DNA of 64,000 nt from Streptomyces sp. NBC_00539 (GCF_036346105.1 NZ_CP107811.1:4669501-4733500); one strand, 5' to 3'. Counted from the first letter of the stretch, positions 8,709 through 20,080 are shown. Numbers and translations: made by a program. Notes: generated by a model from the sequence alone, not told the origin.

Positions 8709-8736
8709 TTGGACCAGGGCCATGACCGTGTAATGT
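8709..8736 (+). promoter_or_regulatory. Likely promoter of the second tRNA-Ala
   Basis: TTGGAC (8709-8714), 16 bases, then TAATGT (8731-8736) gives a good vegetative -35/-10 pair about 65 bases before the tRNA. The segment between holds short direct repeats (CCAAGGGGAACCG/CCAAGGGAAACCG and AAGCAGTAC twice). Confidence 0.55.
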
Positions 8737-8801
8737 TTGGGACGTCGCCAAGGGGAACCGCCAAGGGAAACCGGAACGGCAAGCAGTACCAAGCAGTACG
8801 A

Positions 8802-8874
8802 GGGGCTATAGCTCAGTTGGTAGAGCGCCTGCATGGCATGCAGGAGGTCAGGAGTTCAATTCTCCTTAGCTCCA
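8802..8874 (+). tRNA. tRNA-Ala (anticodon GGC), second copy
   Basis: Base-for-base identical to the copy at 8201-8273 over all 73 positions, with the same GGC anticodon and no encoded CCA. The flanks differ, so only the gene body is duplicated. Confidence 0.97.
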
Positions 8875-8881
8875 CAGTGAG

Positions 8882-8914
8882 GAAGCGGGTCACCCGGATC
8901 GGGTGGCCCGCTTC
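8882..8914 (+). terminator. Intrinsic terminator after the second tRNA-Ala
   Basis: Near-perfect inverted repeat with arms starting GAAGCGGG and ending CCCGCTTC, loop around GATC, starting 8 bases after the tRNA and followed by TCGTTG. It separates the tRNA from the leuS leader. Confidence 0.8.
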
Positions 8915-8956
8915 TCGTTGTGCGGAACGCCCGAGCGGGCGTCGGGGCCGCTGCGG

Positions 8957-8962
8957 TACCCT
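8957..8962 (+). promoter_or_regulatory. -10 hexamer of the leuS leader transcript
   Basis: TACCCT ends 6 bases before the ATG of the leader ORF. This implies that transcription starts at or next to the start codon, so the leader peptide would be read from a leaderless mRNA. No convincing -35 was found. Confidence 0.5.
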
Positions 8963-8968
8963 GACGCC

Positions 8969-9007
8969 ATGCGTGCCGTACGCCTTCTGCTTACCGAGCC
9001 GCGCTGA
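8969..9007 (+). CDS. leuS leader peptide [12 protein letters not shown]
   Basis: A 12-codon ORF with three consecutive leucine codons (CTT CTG CTT). Two of them are CTT, uncommon in such a GC-rich genome. It ends 41 bases before an intrinsic terminator that precedes leuS. This is the layout of a leucine-responsive attenuator: ribosome stalling at the Leu codons under low charged tRNA-Leu would favour an alternative fold and let transcription continue into leuS. The ORF and terminator are seen directly; the mechanism is inferred. Confidence 0.75.
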   Translation: MRAVRLLLTEPR

Positions 9008-9048
9008 TCAGTACCGACCCTTCGAGACGGTCGGCATCGGCGCGGCGT

Positions 9049-9072
9049 CCCCTCCTGTGCGAGGGGTTTTTT
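9049..9072 (+). terminator. Attenuator terminator in the leuS leader
   Basis: CCCCTC, loop CTGTGC, GAGGGG, then six T residues: a textbook Rho-independent terminator, 51 bases before the leuS start. Its place between the leader ORF and the structural gene suggests conditional termination. Confidence 0.85.
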
Positions 9073-9122
9073 CGTTTGGGCAGGCAGAGACGGCAGAGAC
9101 GATCGATGGAGCTTCAGAAATC

Positions 9123-12008
<2,886 letters not shown>

Positions 12009-12040
12009 GGGGCGGCGGCCTGATCTAGGGGTCTTCCCGT

Positions 12041-12083
12041 ACGGGCAGGTTGGGGGTTCGAAGGGAACCCCCGGCCTGCCCGT
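12041..12083 (+). terminator. Terminator hairpin after leuS
   Basis: Long inverted repeat (outer arms ACGGGCAGG/CCTGCCCGT, inner arms GGGGGTTC/GAACCCCC) with loop around GAAG, about 30 bases after the leuS stop. Only a weak T-run follows. Confidence 0.7.
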
Positions 12084-12129
12084 TGCGTTTACGGTGGAGG
12101 GGACGGAATAGGCAGGGGAAGGGAGCCTC

Positions 12130-12858
12130 ATGGAGGCGGGCGCGTTGGTCATCTTTGCCCTGTTGGTGCTGTTCGCCTTCTTGGGGCTGGGTGCGTGGGT
12201 CACGGTGAAGGCGGTCGGCGCGGCCAAGCGCGGCGTGGACCGGACGCTGACGCAGGCCCGGCGGACCGTGGAGGACACGACCCTCAGGGCCAGGAGCCTC
12301 GGCCAGGTGGGGGTCACGGCGGGGCTGGCGCAGCTGAGGCTCGACCTGCGGACATCCATGCGGGCCACGCAGCAGGCCCTGTACCAGGGCGTGCAGACGG
12401 ACGCCTCGCTGAGGGAGTCGATCGGCCTCTTCGAGCGGCTGAGCGAACACGGGCACGACCTGGACGCCGAGCTGAAGCGGCTGGAGCAGGAGCCGGACCG
12501 CAAGCGGATCGCCGCGAGCCTGCCCGACCTGCGGGAACGCACGCGCAAGATCACGGAGTCGGCGGACTCCTTGCGGTGGGCGGCGCGGGAACGCGCGCGG
12601 CGCTTCGCGGAGGACGACCTGTCCACGCTGTCTGCGCAGATCGAGGTGGAGTCGGGCGCGCTGCGCGACTGGTCGCGGGAGTCGGTGGACGACCTCACGG
12701 CCGCCGCCGCCTCCTGGGACGCGACGACCGGGCCGGAGCGCCGGGCCGATGCCCCGGCGGAGCCGGGCCCCGCGGCCCTGAACCCGGCCTCCCGGACTCC
12801 TCGTCACCCCTGGGAGAAGGCGCCGAGGAAGACTCCGAGGCCGGAGACGACGGCCTGA
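12130..12858 (+). CDS. Membrane-anchored helical (coiled-coil) protein, unknown function
   Basis: 242 residues. An N-terminal membrane helix (about residues 4-26) is followed by a long charged helical region rich in Arg, Glu, Leu and Ala (about 30-200) that probably forms a coiled coil on the cytoplasmic side. A Pro/Ala-rich tail ends the protein. The ATG at 12130 has GGGAAGGGAG upstream. I recognise no enzymatic motif. The position between leuS and degV gives no functional clue. The start and frame are well supported by codon bias. Confidence 0.75.
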   Translation: MEAGALVIFALLVLFAFLGLGAWVTVKAVGAAKRGVDRTLTQARRTVEDTTLRARSLGQVGVTAGLAQLRLDLRTSMRATQQALYQGVQTDASLRESIGLFERLSEHGHDLDAELKRLEQEPDRKRIAASLPDLRERTRKITESADSLRWAARERARRFAEDDLSTLSAQIEVESGALRDWSRESVDDLTAAAASWDATTGPERRADAPAEPGPAALNPASRTPRHPWEKAPRKTPRPETTA

Positions 12859-12924
12859 GGGTGGGTCGACGGGGTGGGTCCGGAGCGTTCGGGTGCGCTG
12901 CTCTTCGGGTGTGCTGCTTGAGTT

Positions 12925-13004
12925 GAGGCCGCTCGGGCGTGAGGGGGTGGCTTGGCCAGCGGCCCGGGGTGGAGGCCGCTCGGGCGTGAGGGGGTGGCTT
13001 GGCC
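12925..13004. repeat. Two 33-bp direct repeats, spaced 47 bp
   Basis: The same 33 bases (beginning GAGGCCGCTCGGGCGTGAGG) occur at 12925-12957 and 12972-13004 in the 280-base gap between the coiled-coil gene and degV. The rest of the gap has no clear gene. Confidence 0.8.
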
Positions 13005-13138
13005 GGCCGGCGGTTTGGCGGGGAGCCCGCTCGGTGGTCCGGCGTGGAGTCCGCTCGGAAGGGTCCGGCCCGTGTGCGAAGGCCCTGGTGAGGGGCTCGT
13101 GCTGCCGGAGGGGGGTCGCTGGCGGTAACCTCCCGCTC

Positions 13139-13984
13139 ATGTCCCGCCATGTCGCGATCGTCACCGATTCCACGGCCTACCTGCCCCCACCGGCGATGGC
13201 GCGGCATCGGATCACCGCTGTCCCCCTGACCGTGGTGCTCGGCGACGAGGCGCTCGAAGAAGGCACCGAAATCTCGGCCCGCAGCCTCGCCCTCGCCCTG
13301 CAGAAGCGCCGCTCGGTCACCACCTCCCGCCCCAGCCCGGACGACTTCGCACGGGCCTACCGGGCCGCCGCCGACGCCGGCGCGGCTGGCATCGTCAGCC
13401 TCCACCTCTCTGCCGAGTTCTCCGGCACCTGGGACGCGGCCGTGGTCGCCGCCAAGACCGCCCCCGTCCCGGTCCGGGTCGTGGACACCGGCATGGTGGC
13501 CATGGCCCTCGGCTTCTGCGCGCTCGCCGCCGCCGAGGTGGTGGAGACCGGTGGTTCGGTGGACGAGGCCGTGGCCGCCGCGGAGAAGAGGGCCGCCGAC
13601 ATGTCGGCGTACTTCTACGTCGACACCCTCGACTACCTCCGACGCGGAGGCCGCATCGGGGCCGCGCAGGCCCTCCTCGGCTCGGCGCTCGCCGTCAAGC
13701 CGCTGCTCACGCTGGACGGCGGTCGGATCGAGATGCTGGAGAAGGTGCGGACGGCGTCCAAGGCCATCGCCCGCCTCGAAGAACTCGCCGTCGAACGCGC
13801 CGGCTCGGGCAGTGTCGACATCGCGGTGCACCACCTCGCGGCGCCGGAGCGGGCCGACAAGCTTGCGCAACGGCTCCGGGAGCGGGTCCCCGGGCTGGTC
13901 GAGCTGCACGTCAGCGAGGTCGGCGCGGTCATCGGCGCACACACCGGGCCGGGTCTGCTGGCGGCCGTCGTCTCGCCACGCTGA
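13139..13984 (+). CDS. DegV family fatty-acid-binding protein
   Basis: 281 residues, normal for DegV/FakB proteins, which bind a single fatty acid and in Firmicutes present it to a fatty-acid kinase. Visible signatures are the N-terminal VTDSTAYLP, SLHLSAEFSGTW in the middle, D-T-x-D-Y-L-R-R-G-G-R-I-G, and the C-terminal HTGPGLLAAVV. The start is ATG at 13139 (MSRHVAIVTDST). TAACCT (13126-13131) ends 7 bases before it, so the message is probably leaderless. No fatty-acid kinase gene is adjacent, so the partner is unknown. Confidence 0.92.
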   Translation: MSRHVAIVTDSTAYLPPPAMARHRITAVPLTVVLGDEALEEGTEISARSLALALQKRRSVTTSRPSPDDFARAYRAAADAGAAGIVSLHLSAEFSGTWDAAVVAAKTAPVPVRVVDTGMVAMALGFCALAAAEVVETGGSVDEAVAAAEKRAADMSAYFYVDTLDYLRRGGRIGAAQALLGSALAVKPLLTLDGGRIEMLEKVRTASKAIARLEELAVERAGSGSVDIAVHHLAAPERADKLAQRLRERVPGLVELHVSEVGAVIGAHTGPGLLAAVVSPR

Positions 13985-14124
13985 TCGTTGGCGGGTGCAC
14001 GGCCGGGGTTGTTCGGCGGCGGGGGGACAGCCCGGGCTGGTCGTCGGCGGGGCACGGTCGGGTGCTTTCGGGCGGCGTCCGGCGCACGGAACGGCCCGGC
14101 GGGTCACCGGAACGGGTGGCCGGG

Positions 14125-14133
14125 TTATCCACA
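14125..14133 (+). promoter_or_regulatory. DnaA-box-like nonamer before comEA
   Basis: TTATCCACA is an exact match to the strong DnaA box. A weaker relative (TCATCCACC) follows about 17 bases later. Both lie in the 217-base gap between degV and comEA, about 70 bases before the comEA start. DnaA binding is inferred from sequence only. Confidence 0.45.
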
Positions 14134-14201
14134 ACGGTCAGGTCATCCACCGGAATTGATGCCTCCGAACGAGGATCGGGGAAGGCCCCTACCGTCGTGG
14201 C

Positions 14202-15149
14202 ATGACTCTGCGCACGCGTACTTCGTCCCCTTCCCGAGCCGGCGGCACCAGTGGCCCCGGTCGTCCGCGCCGGTCCGACGGACGGCTGCGTGACCGCCGG
14301 CGGCAGCCGTACCCCGATCCCGCGACCGTGCGGCGCCGGGCCGAGGCCATCCTCACGGCACCGCCGCCCGAGCCGCCGCCCGACCCCCTGTCCGACCCGC
14401 CGCCCGGGGTCCGCGTTCGCGTCCCCGACGCCGTGGCCGGCCCCGAGCCGGTGGTCGGGGCCGAAGCGGCCCCGCCGGACGGCCGGGGCTCGCGGTGGCT
14501 CGCAGTGCGGGAGCGGCTGCCGGTCTGGGTCCAGGCGCGGTGCGGGGTGGAGCCGCGGACGGTGGCGGCGCTCGCGGTGGTGCTGGTTGCGGGGGTGGGT
14601 TTCGCCGCCCAGCAGTACTGGTCGGCGCGGCCGGGGCCGGTGACCGCGCCGGCGGTGGTCGCCCCTGCTTCGGTACCCGCCCCGGCCCCGGGGCCGTCGG
14701 CCCCGGCCCCCACGGGAGGCAACCGGGCCGTGGTGGACGTCAGTGGCAAGGTCCGGGAGCCGGGGGTGCGGACGCTGCCCGCCGGAGCGCGGGTGGAGGA
14801 CGCCCTGGCCGCCGCCGGGGGAGTGCGGCCGGGCACCGACATGACCGGGCTGAACCGGGCCCGGGTGCTGGTGGACGGCGAACAGGTGGTGGTGGGCGCA
14901 CCCGCGCAGCCCCCGGCGGGGGGTGGCGGCCCGGGTTCCGGGTCCGGGTCCGGTGGCGGCCCGCTGAGCCTGGGCAGCGCCACCGTCGCGCAGCTCGACG
15001 GGCTGCCCGGGGTGGGTCCGGTGCTCGCGCAGCACATCGTCGACTTCCGGACCGCGCGGGGCGGGTTCCGTTCCGTGGAGGAACTCCGGCAGGTCAACGG
15101 CATCGGCGAACGCCGGTTCTCCGACCTGCGCAAGCTGGTGCGGCCGTGA
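14202..15149 (+). CDS. comEA: ComEA-type helix-hairpin-helix DNA-binding membrane protein
   Basis: 315 residues. A basic/Pro-rich cytoplasmic N-terminus (1-115) precedes one membrane helix (about 122-142) and a Pro/Ala linker. A SLBB-type domain (about 175-235: VVDVSGKVREPGV, LPAGARVEDALAAAGG) comes next, then a C-terminal double helix-hairpin-helix (GLPGVGPVLAQHIVDFR and VNGIGERRFSDL). ComEA binds incoming double-stranded DNA in competent bacteria. In Streptomyces its role is unproven. TACCGT (14190-14195) ends 6 bases before the ATG, suggesting a leaderless mRNA. Its stop overlaps the comEC start as GTGA. Confidence 0.9.
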   Translation: MTLRTRTSSPSRAGGTSGPGRPRRSDGRLRDRRRQPYPDPATVRRRAEAILTAPPPEPPPDPLSDPPPGVRVRVPDAVAGPEPVVGAEAAPPDGRGSRWLAVRERLPVWVQARCGVEPRTVAALAVVLVAGVGFAAQQYWSARPGPVTAPAVVAPASVPAPAPGPSAPAPTGGNRAVVDVSGKVREPGVRTLPAGARVEDALAAAGGVRPGTDMTGLNRARVLVDGEQVVVGAPAQPPAGGGGPGSGSGSGGGPLSLGSATVAQLDGLPGVGPVLAQHIVDFRTARGGFRSVEELRQVNGIGERRFSDLRKLVRP

Positions 15150-17569
15150 ATCGCCCCGAGGGGTCCGGGCCGATGGACCTGCGGCTCGCCGGCCCGGCCC
15201 TGGGCGCGTGGGCGGCGGCCGCCGTCTGCCTCGACGTGCCGGCCGCGTGGACCGTCGCCGGGGTGGGCCTGGCGGTCGCCGCGGCGGGGCTGTTGCTGCT
15301 GGTCGGCCACCATGGGCCGGGTCCGCTGTGGAGGGTGGGCGCGGCCGCTGCCGCCGCGTTGCTCTGCGCGGGCGCCGGTGCCGGGGTGGCCGGGCTCCAG
15401 CGGGCCGAGGCGCGGGCCGGTCCCGTGCTCGGGCTGGCCGGGAAGCACGCCCGGGTCTGGGCGGAGCTCACCGTCGGCTCCGATCCCCGCGGCGTCGGGG
15501 GCGGGGGCGGGCCGCCGATGGTGACGCTGGACGCGGTGGTGACCCGGGTGACCGGCCCCGACGGCGCGCGGACCAGGGTCGAGACGCCGGTACGGGTGCT
15601 GGCCGGGCACCCGGCGTGGGCGGGGCTCCAGCCCTCGACGCGGGTCGAGGTGGTGGGGCGGCTGTCCCCCGGCCGGGGCGGTGAGCGGGCCGTGGCGTTG
15701 CTCCGCCCGGCCGGGGACGCGCCGCCGAGGGTGATTCGTGGCCCGGACCGGGTACAGCGCCTCGCGGGAACCCTGCGGGCCGGGCTGCGCGAGGCGACGC
15801 GGGGGCTCGCGCCCGACGCCCGGGCGCTGCTGCCGGGCCTGGTCGTCGGCGACGTGTCCCGGGTCCCGCCCGACCTGCACGAGGCGTTCCGCGCCACCGA
15901 CCTGCTGCACCTGCTGGCCGTGTCCGGCTCCAACCTGACGGTGGTGCTGTTCCTGCTGATCGGGCCTCCGGCCGCCGCGCAGCACGCCGAACGGCGCGGC
16001 CTGGCACCGCGCCTGGGGCTCTCGCTCCGGGCCACTGCCCTGTGCGGGGCGGCGCTGACGCTCGCCTTCGTGGTGGTGTGCCGGCCCGAACCGAGCGTGC
16101 TGCGGGCCGCCGCCTGCGGGGCGGTCACCCTGCTGGCCCTGGCCACCGGCCGGCGCAGGTCCCTGGTGCCCGCACTGGCCGCGGCGGTTCTGCTGCTGGT
16201 GCTGTACGACCCGTGGCTGGCCCGCAGCACCGGGTTCCTGCTGTCCGTGCTGGCCACCGGGGCGCTGCTCACGCTGGCGCCGCGGTGGGGCGAGGCCCTG
16301 CGGCGGCGGGGCGTGCGGCCGGGGCTCGCCGATGCGCTGGGGGCCGCCGCGGCCGCCCAGGCGGTGTGCGCGCCGGTGGTCGCGGTGCTGTCCGCCCGGG
16401 TCAGCCTGGTGGCGGTGCCGTGCAACCTGCTGGCCGAACTCGCGGCGGGTCCCGCGACGGTGCTCGGGTTCGCGACGCTCGCCGTGGCTCCGCTGTGGAT
16501 GCCCGCGGCGGAACTCCTCGCCCGGTGCGCGGGGGTGCCGGCCGGGTGGATCGCGGGGGTGGCCCGCGCCGGGGCGGGGCTGCCAGGGGCGGAGCTGGCG
16601 TGGCCCGACGGGTGGGCGGGGGGTGCGCTGCTGGCCGCCGCCACGGTCGGCGTGGCCGGTCTGTGCGTCCGGTGGGGGCGCAGGTGGTGGTTCTGCTCCG
16701 CCCTGGCCGTGGCGCTGCTCGCCGCCGTACTCAGGCCGCCGCTGCTCGTTCGTACATTCAAAGGATGGCCGCCGCCCGGCTGGAGTTACGTCCAGTGCGC
16801 GGTGGGGCAGGGGGACGCGGCCGTGCTCGCCGTGGGCCCTGGTACGGCGGTGGTCGTGGACGCGGGACCGGAGGCCGAACCGGTGGACGCGTGCCTGCGG
16901 AGCCTGGGGGTGCGGAGGATCCCGTTGCTCGTGCTCACGCACTTCCACGCCGATCACGTGGGCGGGCTCGCCGGGGTGCTGCGGGGCCGGGCCGTGGGCG
17001 CCATCCAGACGACGACGCTGGAGGAGCCGGCCGGGCAGGCCGAGTTCGTCCGGCGCACGGCCGCCGGCGCCGGGGTTCCCGTCATGGCCGCCGTCGCGGG
17101 AGAGCGGCGCCGGACCGGACCGCTGGAGTGGCGGGTGCTGTGGCCGCCACCCGCCGGCCCGCCGGCGCAGGGACCGAACGACGCGAGCGTCGCCCTGCTG
17201 GTGCGAACCTCCGGCCTGACCCTGCTCCTCCTCGGTGACCTCGAACCACTCGCCCAGCAGGCCCTGTTGAGGGATCATCCGGAACTGGGGCCCGTGGACG
17301 TGCTGAAAGTGGCGCACCACGGCTCCGCGCACCAGGACCCCGTGCTCCAGGCGCGGGTCAGGCCACGGATCGCCCTCGTCCCGGTCGGCGCCGGCAACCG
17401 GTACGGACATCCCGCACCCGCTACGCTCGCCAGGCTGCGGGCGATGGGCACGGCCGTCCTGCGCACCGACACCGACGGCAGCGTGGCCGTCGCGGGAAGC
17501 GGCCCCGGGCTACGGGCGTTTCCGGCCGGGCGACGGCGCGGACGGCGCGGGCATACCGGGGTCGACCCT
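15146..17569 (+). CDS. comEC: ComEC/Rec2-type DNA uptake channel protein; no in-frame stop at the expected end
   Basis: Polytopic membrane protein predicted to pass single-stranded DNA across the membrane. It begins with GTG at 15146 (GTGA overlap with comEA). N-terminal helices lead into a Competence domain with LLHLLAVSGSNLTVV, more helices, then a C-terminal metallo-beta-lactamase domain with LTHFHADHVGG (about residue 600) and VAHHGSAHQD. Family similarity fades near 17530. The end given (17569) is approximate: the frame stays open to a stop at 19981, through all of the YceI and holA genes in another frame. A one-base indel near the 3' end, or a sequencing error, is the likely explanation. 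Confidence 0.75.
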
Positions 17570-17654
17570 TCTGTTTGCCCCCAACCCGACAGCATGATCG
17601 AATGCGTTTTCGCCAACACGGTCCAAGTCCACACTGCACGGGGGTGCATCAACC

Positions 17655-18536
17655 ATGTTCGGACGCCGACGGGGGACGGATACGGGCGGCAGCGCCGCGT
17701 CCCATACGGCCGCGACGCTGACGTTGCCGCCAACGGCCCGGTTGCTCAGCTGCCGGGTGCTCGACACGGTCCACCAGCCGGTCCGCCAAGCGAAGTTCGA
17801 AGTCACCGACCCGATAGGCCGCCGGGTCGTCAGCGGGGAGACCGACCCGTACGGCGGGTTCAACGCAGCCGTGCCGGAGGGGGAGTACCGGCTCTCCGTC
17901 ACCGCCGAGGGCTACGCGCCCTTCCACGGGGCGACGCTGGTCGGCGACCCGGCGCAGCACGGCACCGCGGAGATCGTCCTCGACGCGGTGGAGCCGCCGC
18001 TGCTGCCCGCGCCCGGACACTGGGAACTCGACCCGACCCACTCCTCGATCGGCTTCACCGCACGGCACATCGGCTTCGCCCGGATCCACGGACGGTTCAC
18101 CACGTTCGCCGGAGCGGTACGGATAGCCGAGCGGATGGAGGACTCCTCCATGCGCGTGATCATCGACGCGGGCAGCATCGACACCGGGCTGCGGATGCGG
18201 GACGACCACCTGCGCTCCGCCGACTTCCTGGACGCGGCGCGCCATCCCACGGTCGAGTTCTACAGCGAGCGTTTCATCCACCGCAGTGGCAGCCGCTGGG
18301 CCGTCGCGGGCGCACTGACCCTCCACGGCGTCAGCCGCTCCGTGACCCTGGACACCCAGTACCTGGGCCACGGCACGGGCCTCCAGGGCGAACCCCGGGC
18401 CGCTTGCCGGGCGACTGCCGCACTGAACCGCGAGGACTTCGCGCTCAACTGGCAGTCACTGCTGGCCCACGGGGTCGCGGCGATCGGTGCGAGCGTCGAG
18501 GTCGAGCTGGACGTCCAGATCGTCCACAAGGCCTGA
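17655..18536 (+). CDS. YceI family protein with an N-terminal carboxypeptidase-regulatory-like domain
   Basis: 293 residues. The C-terminal part (about 118-290) is a YceI lipocalin-like domain: W-x-L-D-P-x-H-S-S-I-G-F, F-x-G-R-F and F-D-A-A-R-H-P-type signatures are present, and the family binds isoprenoid-type lipids. The N-terminal part (about 28-110) resembles a small beta-sandwich of the carboxypeptidase regulatory type (VLDTVHQPVRQAKFEVTD, DPYGGFNAAVPEGEYRLSV). There is no signal peptide, although many YceI proteins are exported. The ATG at 17655 has a GGGGG tract upstream. It is convergent with the next small gene, 17 bases away. Confidence 0.85.
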   Translation: MFGRRRGTDTGGSAASHTAATLTLPPTARLLSCRVLDTVHQPVRQAKFEVTDPIGRRVVSGETDPYGGFNAAVPEGEYRLSVTAEGYAPFHGATLVGDPAQHGTAEIVLDAVEPPLLPAPGHWELDPTHSSIGFTARHIGFARIHGRFTTFAGAVRIAERMEDSSMRVIIDAGSIDTGLRMRDDHLRSADFLDAARHPTVEFYSERFIHRSGSRWAVAGALTLHGVSRSVTLDTQYLGHGTGLQGEPRAACRATAALNREDFALNWQSLLAHGVAAIGASVEVELDVQIVHKA

Positions 18537-18553
18537 GGGGGCCGGGGCGGGGC

Positions 18554-18796
18554 TCAGGGAGCCTCCAACCACCCGTCGTAGGCGCCGGCGAGGTCGTCCA
18601 GGGAAGCGGAATCGAGCTTCTCCTGCGGGTCCTCGATGACGACCAGCCACTGGGCGTCCTCCGCGTCGTCCTCGCCGGCCAGGGCGTCGCGGACCAGTTG
18701 GGGCTCCTCGGGCAGGCCGAAGCGGTCGACGGCCTCGGTCGCCACCTCCTCGGCGGCGTCGCGGTCGGGCAGGACCAGTACATGTCGCACGTTCAC
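18554..18796 (-). CDS. Small acidic hypothetical protein, 80 residues
   Basis: 80 residues starting with GTG at 18796 (VNVRHVLVLPDRD). It is strongly acidic, with many Asp/Glu around EDDAEDAQWLVVIEDPQEKLD and an ending GAYDGWLEAP. There is no membrane segment or signal peptide. The compact alternation of beta-like and helical segments suggests a small folded domain, but I do not recognise it. It is divergent from holA with a 67-base gap and convergent with the YceI gene. Codon bias fits a real gene. Confidence 0.65.
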   Translation of the reverse strand: MNVRHVLVLPDRDAAEEVATEAVDRFGLPEEPQLVRDALAGEDDAEDAQWLVVIEDPQEKLDSASLDDLAGAYDGWLEAP

Positions 18797-18863
18797 CCGG
18801 CCATTCTCCGGGACGGGGCGGTGGCCGCGGATCGGGGGAGGGGGACTGTCGGTGGGGCGTGGG

Positions 18864-19868
18864 ATGCTGGAGGCGATGGCCACCAGGAAGAACCCCACCG
18901 ACGATCCGCTCGCCCCGCTCACCCTCGCGGTGGGGCAGGAGGACCTGCTGCTCGACCGCGCCGTACGGGAAGTGGTGACGGCGGCGCGTGCCGCCGACGC
19001 CGACACGGACGTGCGCGACCTCGCCTCCGAGCAACTCCAGCCCGGCACGCTGGCCGAGCTGACCAGTCCCTCGCTGTTCTCCGAGCGCAAGGTCCTGATC
19101 GTGCGCAACGCGCAGGACCTGTCCGCCGATGCGGTGAAGGAGGTCAAGGCGTACCTCGCGGCGCCCTACGAGGAGATCGTCCTCGTGCTCCTGCACGCCG
19201 GTGGCGTCAAGGGCAAGGGCCTGCTGGACGCGGCGCGCAAGGCCGGGGCCCGGGAGGTCGCCTGCCCGAAGATGACGAAGGCCGCGGACCGGCTGTCGTT
19301 CGTGCGGGGGGAGTTCCGCACGCTGGGGCGTTCGGCCACCCCCGAGGCGTGCCAGAGCCTGGTCGATGCGATCGGCAGCGACCTGCGGGAGCTCGCGAGC
19401 GCGGCGGCGCAGCTGTGCGCGGACGTCGAGGGGACCATCGACGAGGCCGTGGTCGGGCGGTACTACACGGGCCGGGCGGAAGCCTCCAGCTTCACCGTCG
19501 CGGACCGGGCGGTCGAAGGGCGGGCGGCGGAGGCCCTCGAAGCCCTGCGCTGGTCACTGTCCACCGGTGTGGCGCCGGTGCTGATCACCAGTGCCCTGGC
19601 CCAGGCCGTACGGGCCATCGGGAAACTGGCCTCGGCCCCGCGCGGAGCCCGCCCGGGCGACCTCGCGCGGGACCTGGGCATGCCGCCGTGGAAGATCGAC
19701 CGGGTCCGGCAGCAGATGCGGGGCTGGTCGGCGGACGGCGTCTCGGAGGCGTTGCGCGCGGTGGCGCTGGCCGACGCGGGAGTGAAGGGCGGCGGCGACG
19801 ATCCGGAGTACGCCCTGGAGAAGGCGGTAGTGGCGGTCTCCCGCGCAGCCCGCCCCCACCAGCGCTAG
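18864..19868 (+). CDS. holA: DNA polymerase III delta subunit
   Basis: Delta subunit of the clamp loader, which opens the sliding clamp at replication forks. 334 residues from ATG at 18864; a second ATG 12 bases later (MATRKNPTDD) is an alternative. Family features are the N-terminal LAVGQEDLLLDRAV, the middle LFSERKVLIVRNAQDL, LVLLHAGGVKGKGLLD, and the C-terminal helical domain with LARDLGMPPWKIDRVRQQ. It lacks a Walker A motif, as expected for delta. The upstream GTGGGGCGTGGG gives the better spacing for the first ATG. A bidirectional terminator follows. Confidence 0.93.
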   Translation: MLEAMATRKNPTDDPLAPLTLAVGQEDLLLDRAVREVVTAARAADADTDVRDLASEQLQPGTLAELTSPSLFSERKVLIVRNAQDLSADAVKEVKAYLAAPYEEIVLVLLHAGGVKGKGLLDAARKAGAREVACPKMTKAADRLSFVRGEFRTLGRSATPEACQSLVDAIGSDLRELASAAAQLCADVEGTIDEAVVGRYYTGRAEASSFTVADRAVEGRAAEALEALRWSLSTGVAPVLITSALAQAVRAIGKLASAPRGARPGDLARDLGMPPWKIDRVRQQMRGWSADGVSEALRAVALADAGVKGGGDDPEYALEKAVVAVSRAARPHQR

Positions 19869-19983
19869 GCCGCCTCTTCCGGATCTTGCTTGACCCGCGC
19901 CGCCCGGCGCCGAGCGGCTGCCTCCGGCGCCATCGGCGTGCCGGGGGCGTGTCGGCGGCGTCCTCGCTGCCGTCCGGGTAGGA

Positions 19984-20030
19984 CGAAGGCCCCGGCCGGC
20001 CCTGGGGAAGGGTGGCGGTCGGGGCCTTCG
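19984..20030. terminator. Hairpin between convergent holA and rpsT
   Basis: 14-base arms CGAAGGCCCCGGCC and GGTCGGGGCCTTCG, separated by 19 bases, lie in the gap between the two convergent genes. It could stop both transcripts. Confidence 0.65.
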
Positions 20031-20042
20031 GTACTTCTGGGT

Positions 20043-20080
20043 GCGCCGCACCCGCGTGGCGAACGCTTCGCGTGCGGCGC
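20043..20080 (-). terminator. Second hairpin downstream of rpsT
   Basis: Arms GCGCCGCAC and GTGCGGCGC flank a 20-base interior that can also pair in part. It lies 65 bases beyond the rpsT stop, so it probably serves that gene. Confidence 0.5.

Noticed and set aside
8709-9122. N-terminal extension of leuS upstream of 9123
   Set aside because: The frame is open but passes through the tRNA, two terminators and the leader ORF. The leuS family match begins after 9123.
14495-19981. A single 1,828-codon open frame
   Set aside because: It contains comEC in its middle, but before 15146 and after about 17570 it is the off-frame shadow of comEA, the YceI gene and holA. Long stop-free shadows are common at this GC content.
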